Assembly: GCA_902802795.1 (NCBI GenBank)
Contig: CADCNI010000017.1
Location: 1-39,121 of the forward strand
Direction: 5' to 3'
DNA: 39,121 nucleotides
Source of the DNA: an uncultured Ruminococcus sp.
GTDB lineage: Bacteria > Bacillota > Clostridia > Oscillospirales > Acutalibacteraceae
Below the pieces are notes generated by a model. It saw only the letters and a program-made list of their open reading frames with translations. It searched no databases and had not been told where the DNA came from. Position numbers and translations under genes: made by a program. Shown here piece by piece: positions 15,448 through 23,200 of the stretch. Within the stretch, counting starts at the first letter, position 1. Every line of letters begins with the position of its first letter.

Positions 15448-15884
15448 GATTGTAAAAGTAAATGAGAATTTAGTGGGGTGTGGGAAGTGGGGAGAAAAAG
15501 AAAAGCATAGCGCAGCGCCATAATTAGCGAGCGAATGCGAGCGTGGGGTGCAGCCGATGACGACAAGCGTCATCTCTGACTGGTTCCCTGCCGGGTCAAG
15601 GGCAGCGCCCGTCAGCGAAGCTGACAGGGAGTGGGGCAAAGCCCCACGAGGTCGGCTACGCCGATCGAGCGGAACGAGCTAAGGAACTATGCAGAAATAA
15701 TTGATACATTTCACTTTCTGAAACACGCAAGCATACTGTATTTTTAAGCAGAAAATGACTGATTAAATTCTGCATATACGGAAATAGCTCAATATCACGA
15801 TTTGTCTTGCTCAAAACGGAGAAAAATGCCCCTTTTCCATTGATCAAACCCCTGTATTTATGCGATTTTTCAACTTTTACAATC
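15448..15884. repeat. Hairpin-rich intergenic element bounded by 12-base inverted repeats
   Basis: The 493-base gap between rbgA and rnhB holds no convincing gene. GATTGTAAAAGT at 15448-15459 recurs as its exact inverse at 15873-15884, and flanking GGC/GCC extends the match with a small gap. Between them lies a GC-rich block of perfect palindromes: 15556-15574 (GATGACG stem), 15600-15610 (GGGC), 15611-15625 (GTCAGC), 15631-15647 (GTGGGGC) and 15652-15664 (TCGGC), four with 3-base loops. TCCCTG (15585-15590) can also pair with CAGGGA (15625-15630). The right half (15690-15870) is AT-rich. I infer a genome repeat or structured RNA; no transposase is present. Confidence 0.6.
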
Positions 15885-15920
15885 AGCCAGAATAGAAACA
15901 TATATGGGAGGCACGGGAAA

Positions 15921-16583
15921 ATGCCGAAAAAAAGCACGCAGCCCAAAGAGCCTGTTGACTGGCTGCAATACGAAAACCAAGCCTATGAGGAGGGTTATCG
16001 GATTGTGTGCGGCGTGGACGAAGCGGGGCGCGGCCCTTTGGCGGGGCCTGTATTTGCGGCGGCCGTCGTGCTGCGTCCGGGGCAGCTCATCGAAGGGGCG
16101 AACGATTCCAAGAAGCTGAGCGAGAAAAAGCGCGAGGCGCTGTTTGATATCATCTGCGCCGAGGCGGTGGATTACTGCATTGCCTCGGTGGATGAAAAGA
16201 CCATTGACGAGATCAATATTTTGCAGGCGACTTACCTTGCCATGACCAAGGCGGTGGAAGGATTAAAGATCCCGCCGGAACTTTGCCTGATCGACGGCAA
16301 TCGCGTACCGCCGCAGATCGTGCCGCCCTGCCGTGCCATCGTCAAGGGCGACGCAAATTCCATGAGCATTGCCTGCGCGTCAATTCTCGCCAAGGTCAGC
16401 CGTGACCGATTTTTATATGTGCTGGATAAGCAGTATCCGCAATACCAATTTGCCAAGCACAAGGGCTACGGCACGCAGCTCCATATAGATATGCTGCGGC
16501 AATACGGCGCGTCGCCCGTTCACCGCCGGAGTTTTCTCAAAAAAATCGAGGGAATTCCTCCCTATCAGGGGGATATGGCATGA
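15921..16583 (+). CDS. rnhB: Ribonuclease HII
   Basis: The 220-residue protein contains every RNase HII signature: CGVDEAGRGPLAGPV (catalytic Asp33 and Glu34), NDSKKLSEKKRE, LIDGN, KGDANSMSIACASILAKVSR and HKGYGT. It removes ribonucleotides from DNA by cutting RNA in RNA-DNA hybrids. The frame extends upstream to 15807, but that part lies in the intergenic repeat. The ATG at 15921 has GGGAGG 9 bases before it. The gene overlaps yraN by 4 bases (ATGA). rnhB-yraN next to rbgA is a common order in Firmicutes. Confidence 0.96.
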   Translation: MPKKSTQPKEPVDWLQYENQAYEEGYRIVCGVDEAGRGPLAGPVFAAAVVLRPGQLIEGANDSKKLSEKKREALFDIICAEAVDYCIASVDEKTIDEINILQATYLAMTKAVEGLKIPPELCLIDGNRVPPQIVPPCRAIVKGDANSMSIACASILAKVSRDRFLYVLDKQYPQYQFAKHKGYGTQLHIDMLRQYGASPVHRRSFLKKIEGIPPYQGDMA

Positions 16584-16981
16584 ATATCGGCGCGACCGGC
16601 ACAGCGGGAGAGGACGCGGCTCTTGCGCGGTATATCGCGAAGGGCTATACACTGGTGGAGCGCAACTATCAGACGCGCTTCGGTGAAATCGACCTGATTT
16701 TGCGCAATAACAAATGTCTCGTGTTTGTCGAGGTCAAGACCCGCACCAAAGCCTCCCGCATGAGCGGCGTGACGGCGATGACACGCGCTAAAAAACAAAA
16801 AATTTTCAAGTCGGCGCTGTTATACCTGCAAACTGTCCGATCTGATTTGCAACCGCGTTTTGACGTGGTGGAGATTCAGGGGCATTGGGCGGTTTTCGAC
16901 GAAGAAGAAGAATTTGTGTGCGATCACATGACGACATACGAAAACGCCTTTGGTTCGGAGGTTTACGATGGATTTGTTTGA
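16580..16981 (+). CDS. yraN: YraN family (UPF0102) putative endonuclease
   Basis: This 133-residue protein matches the UPF0102/YraN family. The conserved nuclease-like core is GEIDLILRNNKCLVFVEVKTRT, with a GEDAALARYIAKGY helix before it, like other PD-(D/E)XK-type proteins. The aspartate of EIDLI and the E and K of EVK are the expected metal-binding residues. The function is not firmly established; a role in DNA processing is inferred from fold and from its place beside rnhB. The start ATG overlaps the rnhB stop and its end overlaps the dipeptidase gene by 14 bases. Confidence 0.9.
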   Translation: MNIGATGTAGEDAALARYIAKGYTLVERNYQTRFGEIDLILRNNKCLVFVEVKTRTKASRMSGVTAMTRAKKQKIFKSALLYLQTVRSDLQPRFDVVEIQGHWAVFDEEEEFVCDHMTTYENAFGSEVYDGFV

Positions 16982-17906
16982 TTTGCACTGCGACACCGCC
17001 TACGAATGCGCGTCACAGTTGGGCGGCGTCGATCTGATGAAAGGCGCGCACCATATTTCGCTGTCTCGGGGAGCGTACATTCACCGTTGGCGGCAGATTT
17101 TCGCGGTCTTTATGCCGGATGAAGTTCGCGGTGTTCCTGCGATTGCCCATTATGAACGGGTGCGGGATTACATTTACCGACAGGCGAGGATGTTTCCGGA
17201 GGATTTCCGCATAGTGAAAACAGGGCGGTCGCTGTCGGAGGATTTCGACGGCTGTTCCGCCATCCTCTCGGTAGAAGGCGGTTCGGTGCTGGCGGGTCGC
17301 ATAGAACGTGTGCAGTCGCTGTATGACGACGGCGTGCGGCTGATCACGCTGACCTGGAACGACAGCAACGAATTAGGCGACGGCATTCGCGCCAAAAAGG
17401 GGAGAGGGCTTACCCCGTTCGGGCGCAAGGTGGTGAAGGAAATGAACCGCCTGCGTATGGCGGTGGATGTGTCCCATCTTTCCGACGCGGGATTTTATGA
17501 TGTGGCGGAGATTTCGTCCGCCCCTTTCGTAGCGAGCCACTCCAATGCGCGCGCCCTGTGCTGCAACCTGCGCAACCTGACGGATGAAATGATTGACACG
17601 ATTGCCCGCCGCGGCGGCATGATCGGGCTGAATTTCTTTCGGGAATTTCTGCGCGACGACGGGGAACCCCATATGACCGACATTCTGCTGCACGCGGAAT
17701 ATATGCTGTCGCGCGGCTGCGAGGATTGCCTGTGTCTTGGCAGCGATTTTGACGGCTGCGACATTGCGCTCGACATGACGGGCGTGGAGTCTATGGCGGA
17801 TCTATATGAGGCGTTCCTGCGGCTGAATTATAACGAAGAACTGGTGCGCAAGATTTTTTCCGATAACGCGGCGCGTTATTTTACCAAATACATTTTTGAG
17901 GAATGA
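16968..17906 (+). CDS. Peptidase M19 family (membrane dipeptidase-like)
   Basis: The 312-residue protein fits the M19 zinc dipeptidases: FDLHCDT at residues 4-10 (metal-binding His7 and Asp9), SVEGG (metal-bridging Glu), VDVSHLSD, FVASHSNARALC and GSDFDGCD. These are TIM-barrel enzymes acting on dipeptides, sometimes with D-residues. No signal peptide is seen, so it should be cytoplasmic. An ATG 18 bases further upstream also exists, but CGGAGG lies 6 bases before the ATG at 16968. The stop overlaps argJ (ATGA). Confidence 0.9.
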   Translation: MDLFDLHCDTAYECASQLGGVDLMKGAHHISLSRGAYIHRWRQIFAVFMPDEVRGVPAIAHYERVRDYIYRQARMFPEDFRIVKTGRSLSEDFDGCSAILSVEGGSVLAGRIERVQSLYDDGVRLITLTWNDSNELGDGIRAKKGRGLTPFGRKVVKEMNRLRMAVDVSHLSDAGFYDVAEISSAPFVASHSNARALCCNLRNLTDEMIDTIARRGGMIGLNFFREFLRDDGEPHMTDILLHAEYMLSRGCEDCLCLGSDFDGCDIALDMTGVESMADLYEAFLRLNYNEELVRKIFSDNAARYFTKYIFEE

Positions 17907-19159
17907 GAAACATGATTAACGGAATTGAAGAAAAAGAATTTAAACGTATAGAAGGCGGCGTCTGCGCGGCGGCGGGCTTCCAAGCGAACGGACTCAACTG
18001 CGGTCTGAATAAGAACAAGGAGAAAAACGACCTGGGACTGGTGATCAGTGATGTGCTTTGCAATGCGGCTGCGGTCTATACTACCAACAAGGTCAAGGGC
18101 GCGCCGATTTTGGTGACGAAGAAGCACTTAGCGGCGACAGGCGGCAAGACGCGCGGCTTCATCGTCAACAGCAAGAACGCCAACACCTGCAACGCCGACG
18201 GCGAGGAAAAGGCGGAAAGAATGTGCGAACTGGCGGCGAAGGTGCTGGGCGTGAATCCCGAAGAAATCGTGGTGGCCTCTACGGGCGTGATCGGAGAGAT
18301 TCTGCCCATCGAGCCGATTGCGGCACGTGTGGAGGAACTCGCGGCGGGACTTTCGCCGGAGGGACATGCCAAAGCAGCCAACGCCATTATGACGACCGAT
18401 ACAGTGATGAAGGAAGTCGCGGTGGAATTCACTGTTGGCGGCAAAGTCTGCCGGATGGGCGGCATGGCGAAAGGCAGCGGCATGATTCACCCGAATATGG
18501 CGACGACGCTGAACTTTATCACCACCGACGCGGCGGTTTCCTCCGAAATGCTGCAAAAGGCATTGCGTGATGTGGTGAAGGTTACCTACAACTGCCTGAG
18601 CGTGGACGGCGACACCTCCACCAATGACACCGTGCTGCTCATGGCGAGCGGTCTGGCAGGCAATGACGAAATTGCTGCGGAGGGTGAGGATTACGACAAT
18701 TTCAAATCCGCGCTGTATTTCGTGATGATGCACATGACCCGTATGCTGGCTAAGGACGGCGAGGGCGCGACAAAGCTGATCGAATGCGCCTGCGGCGGCG
18801 CGCCTGATCTCGAAACCGCCATTATTGTGGCAAAGAGCGTGATCCGTTCGCCGCTGCTCAAGTGCGCCGTGTTCGGTGAGGACGCGAACTGGGGCAGAAT
18901 CCTCTGCGCCATTGGTTATGCCGAGGCGGATTTTGACATCGACAAGGTGGACGTGGACATTTCCTCCACGGGCGGCTGCGTGGCGGTCTGCCGTAACGGT
19001 GCGGGCGTGGCGTTTTCCGAGGAGGAAGCCAAGGCGGTGCTGTCCGCCGACGAAATCGGCATTGCCATAGACCTCCATCAGGGCGATGTTTCCGCCAAGG
19101 CATGGGGCTGCGATCTGACCTACGATTATGTCAAGATCAACGGCGACTACAGAACATAA
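17903..19159 (+). CDS. argJ: Bifunctional glutamate N-acetyltransferase / ornithine acetyltransferase
   Basis: The 418-residue ArgJ transfers acetyl groups from N-acetylornithine (and acetyl-CoA) to glutamate in arginine synthesis. The autocleavage motif KGSGMIHPNMATTLNF is present, with the scissile bond between Ala200 and Thr201; the new N-terminal threonine is the nucleophile. VNSKNANTCNADGE, VASTGVIGE and FGEDANWGRI are further family blocks. The ATG at 17903 overlaps the previous stop; the ATG at 17912 is also possible. No other arg gene is next to it in this window, which is unusual. A bidirectional terminator follows. Confidence 0.96.
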   Translation: MRNMINGIEEKEFKRIEGGVCAAAGFQANGLNCGLNKNKEKNDLGLVISDVLCNAAAVYTTNKVKGAPILVTKKHLAATGGKTRGFIVNSKNANTCNADGEEKAERMCELAAKVLGVNPEEIVVASTGVIGEILPIEPIAARVEELAAGLSPEGHAKAANAIMTTDTVMKEVAVEFTVGGKVCRMGGMAKGSGMIHPNMATTLNFITTDAAVSSEMLQKALRDVVKVTYNCLSVDGDTSTNDTVLLMASGLAGNDEIAAEGEDYDNFKSALYFVMMHMTRMLAKDGEGATKLIECACGGAPDLETAIIVAKSVIRSPLLKCAVFGEDANWGRILCAIGYAEADFDIDKVDVDISSTGGCVAVCRNGAGVAFSEEEAKAVLSADEIGIAIDLHQGDVSAKAWGCDLTYDYVKINGDYRT

Positions 19160-19184
19160 TGGTTTCTTTTTTGGGACAATAACG

Positions 19185-19228
19185 AAAAGGCGCTTGCCCG
19201 CATGAACTTTGCGGACAGCGCCTTTTTT
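19185..19228. terminator. Bidirectional terminator between argJ and the convergent small gene
   Basis: AAAAGGCGC (19185-19193) pairs with GCGCCTTTT (19218-19226), with an inner CCGC/GCGG stem. The T-run TTTTTT serves argJ, and the A-run on the other side serves the minus-strand gene ending at 19232. Confidence 0.85.
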
Positions 19229-19231
19229 CAA

Positions 19232-19483
19232 TCAGTATTCTTTCCAATAATTCTTTGTCGCGACTTGCAGCGTATCCACTACATCGCAGGTATATGCCCG
19301 ACCGTTTTCATCCGTGAGGGTTTCGCTGCGGAATGTCATACCGAACCTCAGCGCGTCGCTGGTAAATCCCTCGGAATCAAATTTCATGTAGGGATCCAGC
19401 TCGTGAAATTTCATAAAGAGTTCGTAACAGCTCCACTCGCTGAGAGGCTCACCGTCCAGTGTTATGTTTTCATTCGTATTCAT
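19232..19483 (-). CDS. Hypothetical protein, 83 residues
   Basis: The small protein has no signal peptide or membrane segment and is acidic, with three or four aromatic-rich stretches (WSCYELFMKFHELDPYMKF and NYWKEY). I do not recognise a family. Its ATG lies inside the end of recX, overlapping by 14 bases, and the GAAGG that could serve as ribosome binding site is immediately next to the start, so translation may depend on recX. It ends just before the bidirectional terminator, which fits the last gene of the recA-recX transcript. Confidence 0.6.
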   Translation of the reverse strand: MNTNENITLDGEPLSEWSCYELFMKFHELDPYMKFDSEGFTSDALRFGMTFRSETLTDENGRAYTCDVVDTLQVATKNYWKEY

Positions 19484-20093
19484 CCTTCAGACGGTCGGTG
19501 TATTCCCGCAGCGCGTCCCGGATATCACCGTAGCTGTAGCCGTAGCGGGTGAGGGAGGCAATGGTGCGGTTGATGCCCTTGGGGTCGCCCAGGTCACGCG
19601 CGAATTTTTCCTCCAGCAACTCCAGAATTTCCGCTGTTTCGTCCAGATCAAACCCTTCGAGCGATTCCTCCGCAGTGTCGCGGTCAATGCCTTTGAGTGA
19701 CAATTCCTGTAAAATTCTCCGTTTGCCATAGTGCTTCTGCTGCACCAGATGCCGTATCATGTTTTCAGCGTAGCGCGCGTCGTTGATCGCGCCGATTTCT
19801 TCCATATAGTCCACGGCGGCGCAGGCGGACGGTTCGTCGAAATCCTTGCGCAGCCGTTTTTTCAGATCGCGGCGCGAGTAGTCGCGGAATTCCAACAGGT
19901 AGAGCGCCTTGGATTTCGCGCGGCGCAGTTGCGACTGCGTGAGCAGCTCCCGCAGAACCTCCACGGGATAATCCCGCATGGGTTGTAGCTTCATTTCCTC
20001 CGCTATGTCGCAATCCACCGACAGGATCAGCTCGCCGTCTGCGTACAGCCCCACCAAATGTCCCTTTTGCCGCCGTATTTCCGTAATCAGCAT
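19470..20093 (-). CDS. recX: RecX family regulator of RecA
   Basis: The 207-residue protein has the three helical tandem repeats of RecX: KSKALYLLEFRDYSRRDLKKRL, then YMEEIGAINDARYAENMIRHLVQQKHYGKRRILQELSLKG and SYGDIRDALREY. RecX binds RecA and limits filament formation. It lies 16 bases downstream of recA on the same strand, the classic arrangement. The start at 20093 has no strong ribosome binding site, so it may be translated by coupling to recA. Its end overlaps the small gene at 19232-19483. Confidence 0.92.
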   Translation of the reverse strand: MLITEIRRQKGHLVGLYADGELILSVDCDIAEEMKLQPMRDYPVEVLRELLTQSQLRRAKSKALYLLEFRDYSRRDLKKRLRKDFDEPSACAAVDYMEEIGAINDARYAENMIRHLVQQKHYGKRRILQELSLKGIDRDTAEESLEGFDLDETAEILELLEEKFARDLGDPKGINRTIASLTRYGYSYGDIRDALREYTDRLKDEYE

Positions 20094-20109
20094 GTTACTT
20101 TTTTGCGGC

Positions 20110-21285
20110 TTAGTCTACCGAGATGTCGATGTTCTTCTTGGACTTGGAGGACTGCACCTCGTCCAGAAATTCGTCGGGAATGGGCATATCGTCCAGATCA
20201 AGAGGCAGTTCGTCCGCGTCGACACTACCCGCCGTTTTGCTTTCTGCGTCATCTGCCGCATCTTTCTTGGCGGTTTTGGCGGGTTTCTTCTTGGCGATCA
20301 GCTTATCGGCGTTGGCTCTCACCTGCGCCTCGATTTCATCCGCAACCTCCGGATGGTCGATAAAGTAATTCTTGGCGTTGTCGCGGCCCTGTCCCAGACG
20401 GGTCTCGCCGTAGGAGAACCACGCGCCGCCTTTCTTGACGATGCCCAGTTCCACCGCCAGATCGAGCAGCTCACCATTGTGGCTGATGCCTTCGCCGTAC
20501 ATGATGTCAAATTCCGTTGTGCGGAAAGGAGGAGCGATTTTGTTCTTGACCACCTTGGCCTTGGTGCGGTTGCCGATGACGTCCGAGCCGGATTTGAGCG
20601 GTTCGCCCTTGCGGATCTCGATACGCACCGAGCTGTAGAATTTCAGCGCGCGGCCGCCGGGAGTGACTTCGGGGTTGCCGTACACCACGCCGACCTTTTC
20701 ACGGAGCTGGTTGATGAAGATGGCAAGGCAGTTGGACTTGCCGATCACGCTGGTCAGCTTGCGGAGCGCCTGACTCATAAGTCTCGCCTGCATGCCGACA
20801 AAGGTGCTGCCCATGTCACCTTCCACTTCCGCGCGGGGAACCAGTGCCGCCACCGAGTCGATGACAATGACGTCAATCGCGCCTGAACGCACCAGTTCCT
20901 CGGTGATCTCCAGCGCCTGTTCGCCGTTGTCAGGTTGGGAAACCAGCAGATTGTCTATGTCAACGCCGAGCGCCGCGGCATACACCGGGTCGAGTGCGTG
21001 TTCTACGTCAATAAAGGCTGCCACGCCGCCTTTTTTTTGTGCTTCTGCAATGCAGTGTAGGGCGAGTGTTGTTTTACCGGAGGATTCCGGGCCGTACATT
21101 TCCACAATTCTGCCGCGGGGCAGGCCGCCGATGCCCAGCGCGAGGTCAAGTCCCAGCGAACCGGTGGAAATGGCTTCCACATTGAGGGCGGAGTTTTGTC
21201 CGAGTTTCATGACCGCGCCCTTGCCGAATTGCTTTTCTATATTGGCGAGCGCTGTTTCCAGTGCCTTTTTCTTATCTACTGCCAT
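20110..21285 (-). CDS. recA: Recombinase RecA
   Basis: The 391-residue protein is a full RecA: Walker A GPESSGKT (65-72), Walker B region [15 protein letters not shown], the L1/L2 loops ([10 protein letters not shown] and [14 protein letters not shown]) and INQLREKVG. The C-terminus is longer than usual (about 45 extra residues): a Lys/Ala-rich linker ([14 protein letters not shown]), an acidic segment ([20 protein letters not shown]) and a basic end. Acidic tails are known to modulate RecA. The ATG at 21285 has an AAAGGAATGA site upstream; the longer frame begins before the promoter. RecA forms filaments on single-stranded DNA for repair and recombination. Confidence 0.98.
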   Translation of the reverse strand: MAVDKKKALETALANIEKQFGKGAVMKLGQNSALNVEAISTGSLGLDLALGIGGLPRGRIVEMYGPESSGKTTLALHCIAEAQKKGGVAAFIDVEHALDPVYAAALGVDIDNLLVSQPDNGEQALEITEELVRSGAIDVIVIDSVAALVPRAEVEGDMGSTFVGMQARLMSQALRKLTSVIGKSNCLAIFINQLREKVGVVYGNPEVTPGGRALKFYSSVRIEIRKGEPLKSGSDVIGNRTKAKVVKNKIAPPFRTTEFDIMYGEGISHNGELLDLAVELGIVKKGGAWFSYGETRLGQGRDNAKNYFIDHPEVADEIEAQVRANADKLIAKKKPAKTAKKDAADDAESKTAGSVDADELPLDLDDMPIPDEFLDEVQSSKSKKNIDISVD

Positions 21286-21318
21286 TTGAATCATTCCTTT
21301 TCTGTTTGTTGTGGGTTT

Positions 21319-21347
21319 ATTATAGTTCATTTCTGCGAAAATTGCAA
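21319..21347 (-). promoter_or_regulatory. Sigma-A promoter of recA-recX
   Basis: On the minus strand: TTGCAA (21347-21342), a 17-base spacer and TATAAT (21324-21319), 33 bases before the recA ATG. I see no clear LexA box (GAAC-N4-GTTC) over it. Confidence 0.8.
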
Positions 21348-21350
21348 GTG

Positions 21351-22244
21351 CTAAATTGGCGTTTTTGCAACACGGGTCCCGAAAATGCACCTGCTTATGC
21401 CGGAGAAGTCCTTTCTCTCGTGAATGTGACCTATCCCATGTTGCTTCATGACTGCGATCACCCCTTCGCGGATGTCGTAGCCGATCTCAAAGGCCAGCGT
21501 TCCGCCGGGCAGAAGCAGTTTAGTCCATCGGGCGCAGATGGCGCGGTAGAAATCCAGCCCGTCCGTGCCGCCGTCAAGCGCCATAGCCGGTTCCTGACGG
21601 ACTTCCCATTGCAGTCCCGCGATGTCCGACGTGGGAATATAGGGAGGGTTGGAGACAATGGCGTGAAAGGTGCCGCTCAGGCGCGGCTGTTCCAGGACAT
21701 TGCCGACCTCGCAGGACACCCGATCACCGCCGTATGCCTCGATGTTGCGCCGCAGATAGGGCAGCGCATCCTCCGACAGCTCCACGCAGGTGACTTTCGC
21801 GTCGGGAATGCGGCGTGCCAGTGCCAGACCCACGGCGCCGGTTCCTGCGCAGAGGTCGAGAATGCGCGGAGACGGTACATCCTCCAGTGCCTCCTGCGCT
21901 GCTTCCACCAGTGCCAGTGTGTCCTCTCGGGGAACCAGCACGCCTTTTCCGACGTACAGCGGCATGCCGTCAAATTCCCACTGCCCCAGAAGGTATTGCA
22001 GCGGTTCACGCAGGCGGCGGCGGATGAGTGTTTCATAGGCTTCCTGCTGCGTGGGAGAGACGGTTTGCTCCCCGCGGATGGCGAGTTCCGCGCGGCTGCG
22101 AATGCCGAACACGGGAGAAAGGAGGCAAAGGGCATCAAAGGCAGGACTGTCGAGTCCTGCCTTTGACAAAATCTGTCTGCCTTGGTTGTAGGCTTGTTTA
22201 ACGGTAATATCGGTGATGTCAGTGACATCGGTGATTGGGTTCAT
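21351..22244 (-). CDS. prmC: Release factor glutamine methyltransferase
   Basis: The 297-residue protein methylates the GGQ glutamine of release factors RF1/RF2 using S-adenosylmethionine. It has the SAM-binding [15 protein letters not shown] motif (about residue 130) and the catalytic SNPPYIP motif; the N-terminal helical domain includes the REPLQYLLG segment typical of PrmC. The ATG at 22244 with GGGAGAG upstream overlaps the stop of the DUF1385 gene by one base, so the pair is translationally coupled. The stop lies next to the recA promoter. Confidence 0.93.
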   Translation of the reverse strand: MNPITDVTDITDITVKQAYNQGRQILSKAGLDSPAFDALCLLSPVFGIRSRAELAIRGEQTVSPTQQEAYETLIRRRLREPLQYLLGQWEFDGMPLYVGKGVLVPREDTLALVEAAQEALEDVPSPRILDLCAGTGAVGLALARRIPDAKVTCVELSEDALPYLRRNIEAYGGDRVSCEVGNVLEQPRLSGTFHAIVSNPPYIPTSDIAGLQWEVRQEPAMALDGGTDGLDFYRAICARWTKLLLPGGTLAFEIGYDIREGVIAVMKQHGIGHIHERKDFSGISRCIFGTRVAKTPI

Positions 22245-23200
22245 CAGACGATCTCTCCCTCCGTGTTTTCGGGGATGACGGCCTTGATGGCCGCGATAGC
22301 GCATTCGATCTGATCGTCCTTGGGTTCAAAGGTGGTGATATGCTGCATCCACATGCCGGGTGCGGAGAGAATGCGGGTGAACAGGTTGTTATGTTTGCCG
22401 CAGAAGCGTATAATCTCATAGCCGATTCCCATGACCAGCGGGAGACAGCACAGACGAATCAGCGTGCGCAGCCACACGGTTTCGATCTGGATACACATGC
22501 CGACAATGACGCCCACCAGCAGCATGACGATCAGAAAGCTGGTGCCGCAGCGAGGGTGAAAGCGCTTGAATTTTTTGATGTTATCAACGGTGAGTTCCTG
22601 CTTGGCTTCGTAGCAGAAGATGGTCTTGTGTTCCGCGCCGTGATATTCAAAGACGCGGTGCATGTCGTCCAATCGGGTGCAGAGCCAGATGTAGGCGACA
22701 AAAATAGCGATTTTGCAAACGCCCTCAAAGATCGAGCGCAGCAGGATGTTGCCTTTCAGGAAAGGCAGCAGCATGGCAAGTCCGGAATAGATGGCGGACG
22801 GCACAACAAAAAAGAGCAATATCGCCAGCGCAATACCCAGCACCATGGCCGCCGACATCAGAAAGCCGAAGAGCTTTTCTCCGAAAATATCGTTGAGCTT
22901 TTGCTCAAAGGGAGTCAGTTCTTCCTCCTCGTCCGCTTCTCCTGCCAGCTCCGCCGAACGCATGAGTGTCCGGGAGCCTACTCGCATGGAATCGACAAAG
23001 GAATACATGCCCCGCAGGAGGGGCAGTTTGAAAATAGCGGGGCGATCGCTGGGATTGGTGCAGTCCACGTCCTCTACCACGATTTTGCCGTCTGGCGTGC
23101 GCACCGCCATGGCCGTTTTGAAAGGACCGCGCATCATAATACCTTCGATCAGCGCCTGCCCGCCGATGGAGGTGTATTTCACTTGACAGGATTTACTCAT
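22244..23200 (-). CDS. DUF1385 (YqhQ-like) membrane protein
   Basis: The 318-residue protein fits DUF1385: the N-terminal signature SIGGQALIEGIMMRGP, then an acidic stretch (AGEADEEEELTP), about four membrane helices (109-135, 142-170, 225-245, 260-275) and the loop HGAEHKTIFCYEAK with RFHPRCGTSFL. The family's function is not well known; it is often found beside prmC in Clostridia. It overlaps the histidine kinase gene by 8 bases at its start and prmC by one base at its end, suggesting one transcript. Confidence 0.88.
   Translation of the reverse strand: MSKSCQVKYTSIGGQALIEGIMMRGPFKTAMAVRTPDGKIVVEDVDCTNPSDRPAIFKLPLLRGMYSFVDSMRVGSRTLMRSAELAGEADEEEELTPFEQKLNDIFGEKLFGFLMSAAMVLGIALAILLFFVVPSAIYSGLAMLLPFLKGNILLRSIFEGVCKIAIFVAYIWLCTRLDDMHRVFEYHGAEHKTIFCYEAKQELTVDNIKKFKRFHPRCGTSFLIVMLLVGVIVGMCIQIETVWLRTLIRLCCLPLVMGIGYEIIRFCGKHNNLFTRILSAPGMWMQHITTFEPKDDQIECAIAAIKAVIPENTEGEIV

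Noticed and set aside
15442-15639. 65-codon minus-strand frame inside the hairpin-rich element
   Set aside because: Its sequence comes from the palindrome block itself and no ribosome binding site is present.
15656-15946. 96-codon minus-strand frame across the rbgA-rnhB gap
   Set aside because: Its start lies inside rnhB and it crosses the inverted-repeat end and the hairpin block (translated as ARSARSA). It may be a repeat-derived frame, not a gene.
18128-19231. 367-codon minus-strand frame opposite argJ
   Set aside because: A His/Arg-rich mirror of argJ with no ribosome binding site; the plus strand encodes a complete ArgJ with its autocleavage motif.
21286-21350. LexA/SOS box at the recA promoter
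   Set aside because: No GAAC-N4-GTTC-type palindrome is visible around the promoter; only a plain sigma-A site is seen.
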